Origin: CAZBBB01 sp964490005
Lineage (GTDB): Bacteria; Planctomycetota; B15-G4
Length of the DNA stretch: 11,254 bases
Assembly: GCA_964490005.1 (NCBI GenBank)
Contig: CAZBBB010000104.1
Location: forward strand, 1-11,254
Direction of reading: 5' to 3'
A program made the position numbers and the translations under genes. The notes under the pieces are model-generated. The model did no database searches, was not told the origin of the DNA, and saw only the letters and a list, made by a program, of their open reading frames with translations. Shown here piece after piece: positions 8,050-11,254 of the stretch (position 1 is its first letter; each line of letters opens with the position of its first letter).

Positions 8050-9894
8050 TCAGCGCGCGGGCTGCAGCCGCGGGAACAGGTTGCGCAGGGCGTCCTTGAG
8101 CCACTGGTCGCTGCTCTCGTCGGCGGTCGGCGGCCCGTCGTCGTCCCCGCCGTCCCGGCGCTCGCGCCCGATGATCAGGATGCGGGCGCGCGAGATCGCG
8201 TTGCGCGCCACGTGCGCGTCGACGCCGGGGAGCCCCTCGCGCTCGGGCACGACGTCGTGCAGCACGACGTGCACGCCCGGCTGGCCGCTGAAGTCCGCCT
8301 CGCTCACCGCCCCGGGCTCGGCGCGCGCGACGTGTCGCTCGAAGAGCCGTTCGATCACGGCGACGGCCTGCTGCGGCGTGACGGCGTCCTCGACGTAGAT
8401 CACGTCGATGCCGGCGCGCGACATGACCTCGTGGAAGAAGCGCCGCAGCCGCGTGCCGAGCGCGGCCTGGTAGCTCTGCCCGAAGCTCATCGCCGCCGGC
8501 CGCTCGCCGTCGGGCCGGTCGTCGTCGCGCGTGAGGCCGACGACCAGCCAGCACTGCGGCACGAAGAAGGTGCCCTCGCCGCGCTCGCCGAAGCGCGGGC
8601 GCGTCGACGTGAGCAGGCGCTCGAGCACGGACAGCGCGCGCTGCAGCTTGTCGCGTTCGTCGGCCTCGCACAGCACCGCGCCCGGGTTGCGGCCGAGCAG
8701 GAACAGCGCGGCCGGCACGCGCGCGAGCGGCACCGGGCTGGGCGGGGCGAGCCCCGAGGGCAGGCCCACGAGGAGGTCGGCGTCTTCGAGACCCGGCAGC
8801 TTCTCGGAGACCACGAGCCGCCAGCCGGCGGCCTCGATCGCGGGCCGCTCCTCGAGCAGGCTGCTCGTCTCGGGACCGGGGCTGGCCCACAGCACGCGAC
8901 TGCGCTCGAAGGCCGGGTCGTGCAGGCGCCGACGCCGGTTGAACTCGGCGATGCCGAGCAGCGCGCCGCCGGTCACGAGCCACACGGCCGTCCACGCGTA
9001 CAGGCGCAGCAGCGTCACCGTCACGGGGTGCGCGGCGGCCGCGGCCTCGCTCGAGGGCGCGAGCGCGCACACGACGAGCAGCGCCTCGAGCGCGAACAGC
9101 CGGTGGCTGTCGCGGATCAGATCGGCCAGGCGCACGGTGCGCGGCGGACTCCGCTTGCCGAAGGCGATGTTCAGCCACGGCCCGCCGGGCGGCTCGACGG
9201 GCACCGCCACGCTCGGGATCAGGGCGCCGAAGGCCAGCGCCATCGCGGCGCCCGCCAGCCCGGCCGAGGCGTCGAGCATCGCGAGCAGCCCCGTGAGCAG
9301 CACCAGGAGCACCGCGATGAGCGCCGCGCGGCCCGCGCCGCGCAGCGAGCTGCGCCCCTTGAGCACCTCGATGATGCCGAGCACGATCGCCGGCGCCTGC
9401 ACGACCAACCCTCCCACGAGCGCGACCCAGACGGCGCCCAGCAGCAGCACGTGCGCGGTGTACAGGCCGGGCGCGCGCAGCACCTGCAGCACGTCGAGCA
9501 GCAGTCCGCGCGTGCTCCACAGGGCGACGATCGCGAGCCCCGCGGCGAGCTGCGCCCGGCGCAGCGTCGTGAAGGGCGCCAGGCGCGGCTGACGCTCGGG
9601 GTGGAAGTCGAGGCCCAGGCTCAGCACGAGCCGCGCGCGCAGCGCGTGGATCGACGCGAGCAGCCCCTCGAGCAGGCGCGCGGTGAGCGGCAGGCGCCGG
9701 TGGCGCACGACCGAGCAGCCCGTCATGAACAGCAGCGGCAGCAGCAGCACCCACGGCACGTCGGCGAGGTCGTCGGCGGCGCGGCTGCCCAGCAGTTCGA
9801 GCATGCCGACCGCGATCGCGAGCGGCAGCAGTTCGGCCGCCGTGACGTGGCGCGAGAGGCGCGTGAGCAGCGGCGATCGCAGCAGGTGGCGCAC
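8050..9894 (-). CDS. Polytopic membrane protein with large soluble C-terminal region, function unknown
   Basis: 614 residues; I do not recognise the family. Seven or eight hydrophobic segments are visible, near residues 20-36, 46-62, 115-135, 147-176, 188-206, 210-230, 266-280 (weak) and 291-315. A basic stretch NRRRR follows the last one, so by the positive-inside rule the region after 320 is probably cytoplasmic. That ~290-residue soluble part has alternating alpha/beta character with segments such as WLVVGLTRDDD, FFHEVMSRAGIDVIYVEDAV, VHVVLHDVVPE and RARILIIGRERR, but no nucleotide-binding, kinase or protease motif I can name. The GTG at 9894 is the first possible start in frame; an ATG at 9902 is in another frame. 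There is no Shine-Dalgarno at normal spacing, but TACCAT ends 6 nt before the GTG, which fits a leaderless transcript. Divergent from the HAD gene by 53 nt. Confidence 0.8.
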   Translation of the reverse strand: MRHLLRSPLLTRLSRHVTAAELLPLAIAVGMLELLGSRAADDLADVPWVLLLPLLFMTGCSVVRHRRLPLTARLLEGLLASIHALRARLVLSLGLDFHPERQPRLAPFTTLRRAQLAAGLAIVALWSTRGLLLDVLQVLRAPGLYTAHVLLLGAVWVALVGGLVVQAPAIVLGIIEVLKGRSSLRGAGRAALIAVLLVLLTGLLAMLDASAGLAGAAMALAFGALIPSVAVPVEPPGGPWLNIAFGKRSPPRTVRLADLIRDSHRLFALEALLVVCALAPSSEAAAAAHPVTVTLLRLYAWTAVWLVTGGALLGIAEFNRRRRLHDPAFERSRVLWASPGPETSSLLEERPAIEAAGWRLVVSEKLPGLEDADLLVGLPSGLAPPSPVPLARVPAALFLLGRNPGAVLCEADERDKLQRALSVLERLLTSTRPRFGERGEGTFFVPQCWLVVGLTRDDDRPDGERPAAMSFGQSYQAALGTRLRRFFHEVMSRAGIDVIYVEDAVTPQQAVAVIERLFERHVARAEPGAVSEADFSGQPGVHVVLHDVVPEREGLPGVDAHVARNAISRARILIIGRERRDGGDDDGPPTADESSDQWLKDALRNLFPRLQPAR

Positions 9895-9900
9895 GGGCGC

Positions 9901-9906
9901 ATGGTA
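9901..9906 (-). promoter_or_regulatory. Putative -10 box (TACCAT) for leaderless mRNA of the membrane protein
   Basis: On the minus strand TACCAT is separated by 6 nt from the GTG start at 9894, the normal distance from a -10 box to the transcription start. This would make the GTG the first codon of the mRNA and explains the missing Shine-Dalgarno at usual spacing. A purine run GGGAGGGG lies just upstream of it. No clear -35. Confidence 0.3.
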
Positions 9907-9932
9907 CCCCTCCCGCCGTCGGGGCGCCGGGT

Positions 9933-9938
9933 TAGGAT
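9933..9938 (+). promoter_or_regulatory. Putative -10 box (TAGGAT) for the HAD-peroxiredoxin operon
   Basis: TAGGAT lies 9 nt before the ATG of the HAD gene, predicting a leader of only about 2-3 nt. The HAD start has no Shine-Dalgarno. It is the only A/T-bearing hexamer of this type on the plus strand of the 53-nt divergent gap. It would also have to serve the downstream selenoprotein gene, because the 147 nt between the HAD stop and the internal peroxiredoxin ATG contain no TA dinucleotide at all. Confidence 0.3.
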
Positions 9939-9947
9939 CGGGTCGCG

Positions 9948-10595
9948 ATGCCCGCGCCGCGCGCGATCCTCTTCGACCTCGACGGCACGCTCGTCGACGC
10001 CAGCGCCGCGATCGCCGACGGCGTGCTCGAGCTGGCGGCCGAGCTCGGACTGGCGGTGCCCGAGCGCGCCTGGGCCGTGGCGCGCGTGGGCTTCTCGCCG
10101 CACGAGACCTGGGCCGCGCTCGGCGCGCGCGATCCGGCCGATTGCGTGGCGCGCTTCCGGGCGCGCTACCTGCCCTCGCTGCCGCAGCGCACGCGCATCC
10201 TCGACGGCGTGCCCGACACGCTCGCGCGGCTGTCCGCAGCGGGCACGACGCTGGCGCTGGCGACGACGCGCAGCACCGACAGCGCCACCGCGACGCTCGA
10301 GCACGCCGGCCTGAAGCACCTCTTCGCCTGCATCGCGGGCGGCGACCTGGTGGCGCGGCACAAACCCGACCCCGAGGTCATCCGCATCGTGCTGCAACGG
10401 CTTGGTCTGCGCGCCGGACAGGCGCTCATGGTCGGCGACACCGACGCCGACGTGCTCGCGGCGCATGCGGCCGGGCTGCCCTGCTGGGGCGTGCTCACGG
10501 GCACGCACGACGAGCGGCGATTGCGCGAAGCGGGCGCCGACCTCATCCTGTCGGGGTTGGCCGACCTGCCCGCCGCCCTGGAGCGCCTGCCGTGA
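9948..10595 (+). CDS. HAD-superfamily hydrolase, phosphoglycolate-phosphatase-like
   Basis: 215 residues, the usual size of subfamily IA haloacid-dehalogenase phosphatases. All four motifs are present: I, FDLDGT with nucleophile D10 and acid D12; II, T106 in ALATTRST; III, K139 in HKPDPEV; IV, MVGDTDADV with G163, D164 and D168. A helical cap fits between motifs I and II (about residues 18-85). It probably dephosphorylates a small metabolite such as 2-phosphoglycolate; the substrate cannot be fixed from sequence, so gph is not assigned. The stop overlaps the GTG of the next gene by four bases (GTGA), a sign of translational coupling to the selenoprotein peroxiredoxin. The start lacks a Shine-Dalgarno but is preceded by a TAGGAT motif. 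Confidence 0.9.
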   Translation: MPAPRAILFDLDGTLVDASAAIADGVLELAAELGLAVPERAWAVARVGFSPHETWAALGARDPADCVARFRARYLPSLPQRTRILDGVPDTLARLSAAGTTLALATTRSTDSATATLEHAGLKHLFACIAGGDLVARHKPDPEVIRIVLQRLGLRAGQALMVGDTDADVLAAHAAGLPCWGVLTGTHDERRLREAGADLILSGLADLPAALERLP

Positions 10596-11212
10596 CCGCC
10601 GCCCCGCATCGACTCGCCGCGCGCTGCGCCCTCGCGTTGCTCGCGGCCTGCGGTGCGCCGGCCGGCGACGCGGAGGGCGACGCGGCGCCGCGCGCGACGG
10701 GTCGGGCGAACGCGCATTCGGTTTCCGAGGGAGACGACGAGATGTTCTTCAAGAAGAAGGCGAGCGGAATGCTCGAGGTCGGCGCGCTGGCGCCCGACTT
10801 CAAGGTGCTCGACCAGAACGGCAAGACCGTCACGCTGGCCGACTACAAGGGCCGGCGCGTGCTCATGTGGTTCTATCCCAAGGCCGACACCCCCGGCTGA
10901 ACGGCGCAGGGCAAGGGATTCCGTGATCGAATCCCCCAGATCGACGATGTGGGCGTGGTCGTGGGCGTCTCCTTCGACACGCCGGCCGAGAACAAGGCCT
11001 TCGCCGAGAAGTTCGGCTTCAACTACACGCTGCTCTGCGACACGAGCAAGGAGCTGAGCATCGCGTACGGCGCCGCCAAGGACGCCTCGGCCAAGTACGC
11101 CGACCGCATCGCGTACATCATCGACGCGGACGGCCGGATCGAGTGGGCGCAGAAGGTGACCGACATCGCCGCGCACGTGGACGCGGCCGTCGCGCACCTG
11201 TGCGACATCTGA
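10592..11212 (+). CDS. Selenoprotein peroxiredoxin (PrxQ/BCP-like) with in-frame UGA = selenocysteine
   Basis: 206 residues when the TGA at 10898-10900 is read as selenocysteine. Thiol (here selenol) peroxidase reducing H2O2 and organic peroxides. The thioredoxin-fold domain starts near LEVGALAPDF; P96-x3-T100-x2-U103 is the peroxiredoxin active-site motif with Sec in place of the peroxidatic Cys, followed by GFRDRI, GVSFDTPAENKAF, LLCDTSKELSIAYGA and R172-IAYIIDADGRI, where R172 is the conserved active-site Arg. The PrxQ resolving Cys (Sec+5) is K108; C149 and C204 are the Cys after Sec. A SECIS-like hairpin follows the TGA. The GTG at 10592 overlaps the HAD stop (GTGA), has GGAG 8 nt upstream and gives a lipobox LAAC (C20). 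The alternative ATG at 10742 has GAGGGAG upstream and gives a 156-residue cytosolic enzyme of standard BCP length (Sec53). I lean slightly to the GTG. Without recoding, the gene would wrongly appear as 10592-10900 plus a small frame from 10949. Confidence 0.9.
10898..10900 (+). other. UGA recoded as selenocysteine
   Basis: This TGA falls in TPG-U-T, replacing the catalytic cysteine codon of the peroxiredoxin active site. Reading frame, codon bias and conserved residues continue unchanged after it. UGA is also the ordinary stop of most genes here (HAD, phosphatase, lipoprotein, JAMM, membrane protein and this gene itself), so the code is not globally reassigned and a local recoding signal is required. 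Confidence 0.88.
10915..10935 (+). promoter_or_regulatory. Bacterial SECIS-like hairpin
   Basis: GGGATTC (10915-10921) and GAATCCC (10929-10935) form a perfect 7-bp stem closing the 7-nt loop CGTGATC. The loop begins 21 nt after the UGA. Published bacterial SECIS models ask for a small apical loop with G in one of its first two positions, about 16-37 nt after the UGA; this loop has G second and meets the spacing. It lies wholly within coding sequence (residues about 109-115), as bacterial SECIS elements do, and would bind SelB carrying Sec-tRNA. Whether a bulged U is presented, as in E. coli fdhF, is not clear. Confidence 0.75.
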
Positions 11213-11254
11213 TGGCGGGCGCGCCGACCGGCCACGAGGACCTGCTCGCCGGCC
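11212..11254 (+). CDS. Start of a further gene, cut by window edge
   Basis: An ATG overlaps the peroxiredoxin stop (TGATG) and opens a frame to the window end, reading MAGAPTGHEDLLAG. The overlap suggests a third gene of the same operon, but 14 residues allow no family call, and no Shine-Dalgarno is evident. It could also be chance. Confidence 0.4.
   Translation, partial: MAGAPTGHEDLLAG

Noticed and set aside
9900..9902. ATG at 9902 (minus strand) as start of the membrane protein, with GGAGGGG upstream
   Set aside because: It is out of frame with the hydrophobic protein. The GTG at 9894 is the first start in the correct frame.
10898..10900. TGA as a nonsense mutation, sequencing error or true stop of a truncated peroxiredoxin
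   Set aside because: It falls on the one codon where Sec is expected, the frame and conserved residues continue, and a hairpin with SECIS geometry follows. A random lesion would rarely meet all three conditions.
10949..11212. Separate small gene starting at an internal GTG
   Set aside because: It is the in-frame C-terminal half of the peroxiredoxin, containing its conserved Arg block, with no ribosome site of its own.
10898..11212. Global reassignment of UGA to an amino acid
   Set aside because: UGA terminates most other genes here, including this one at 11210-11212, so only local recoding fits.

Overview
The window is very GC-rich, with coding regions close to saturated for G/C at third codon positions, short intergenic gaps and TGA as the usual stop. 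It looks like chromosomal DNA of a planctomycete-like bacterium. The basis is circumstantial: an SBBP-repeat protein carrying a C-terminal module I associate with Planctomycetota, a large membrane-anchored protein of carboxypeptidase-regulatory-like repeats, and a GTP-type PEP carboxykinase. There is no rRNA or other phylogenetic marker, and other high-GC phyla (Myxococcota, Acidobacteriota) are not excluded. No mobile elements, CRISPR arrays, tRNAs or rRNAs were seen.

Layout. On the minus strand, read right to left from 4094: a small lipoprotein with a BamE-like C-terminus, a stand-alone JAMM/MPN+ metalloprotease, a secreted seven-repeat SBBP propeller protein, and the first 145 codons of pckG, which runs off the left edge. 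From 4126 on the plus strand come an inositol-monophosphatase-family phosphatase and a 994-residue anchored protein of repeated beta-sandwich domains. A convergent 614-residue polytopic membrane protein of unknown function follows on the minus strand (8050-9894). Divergent from it is a plus-strand operon: a HAD phosphatase (9948-10595), a peroxiredoxin (10592-11212) and the start of a further frame at the right edge.

The main discovery is the peroxiredoxin. Its reading frame contains an in-frame TGA at 10898-10900, exactly where the peroxidatic cysteine of the PxxxTxxC motif belongs. Peroxiredoxin sequence continues in the same frame on the far side for 103 more codons, including the conserved arginine. 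A perfect 7-bp hairpin with a 7-nt loop begins 14 nt after the TGA, and the loop begins 21 nt after it with G at its second position. These features match a bacterial SECIS element. The gene is therefore read as a selenoprotein peroxiredoxin (PrxU/BCP-like), which ordinary gene calling would break into a truncated peroxiredoxin and a small hypothetical protein. The resolving cysteine usual in PrxQ is replaced by lysine, and an upstream GTG start would give the enzyme a lipoprotein signal. If correct, the genome must encode SelA, SelB, SelC and SelD elsewhere.

A second pattern is that several start codons are preceded, at 6 to 13 nt, by a TANNNT motif. In such GC-rich DNA this suggests -10 boxes placed for leaderless or near-leaderless transcripts.
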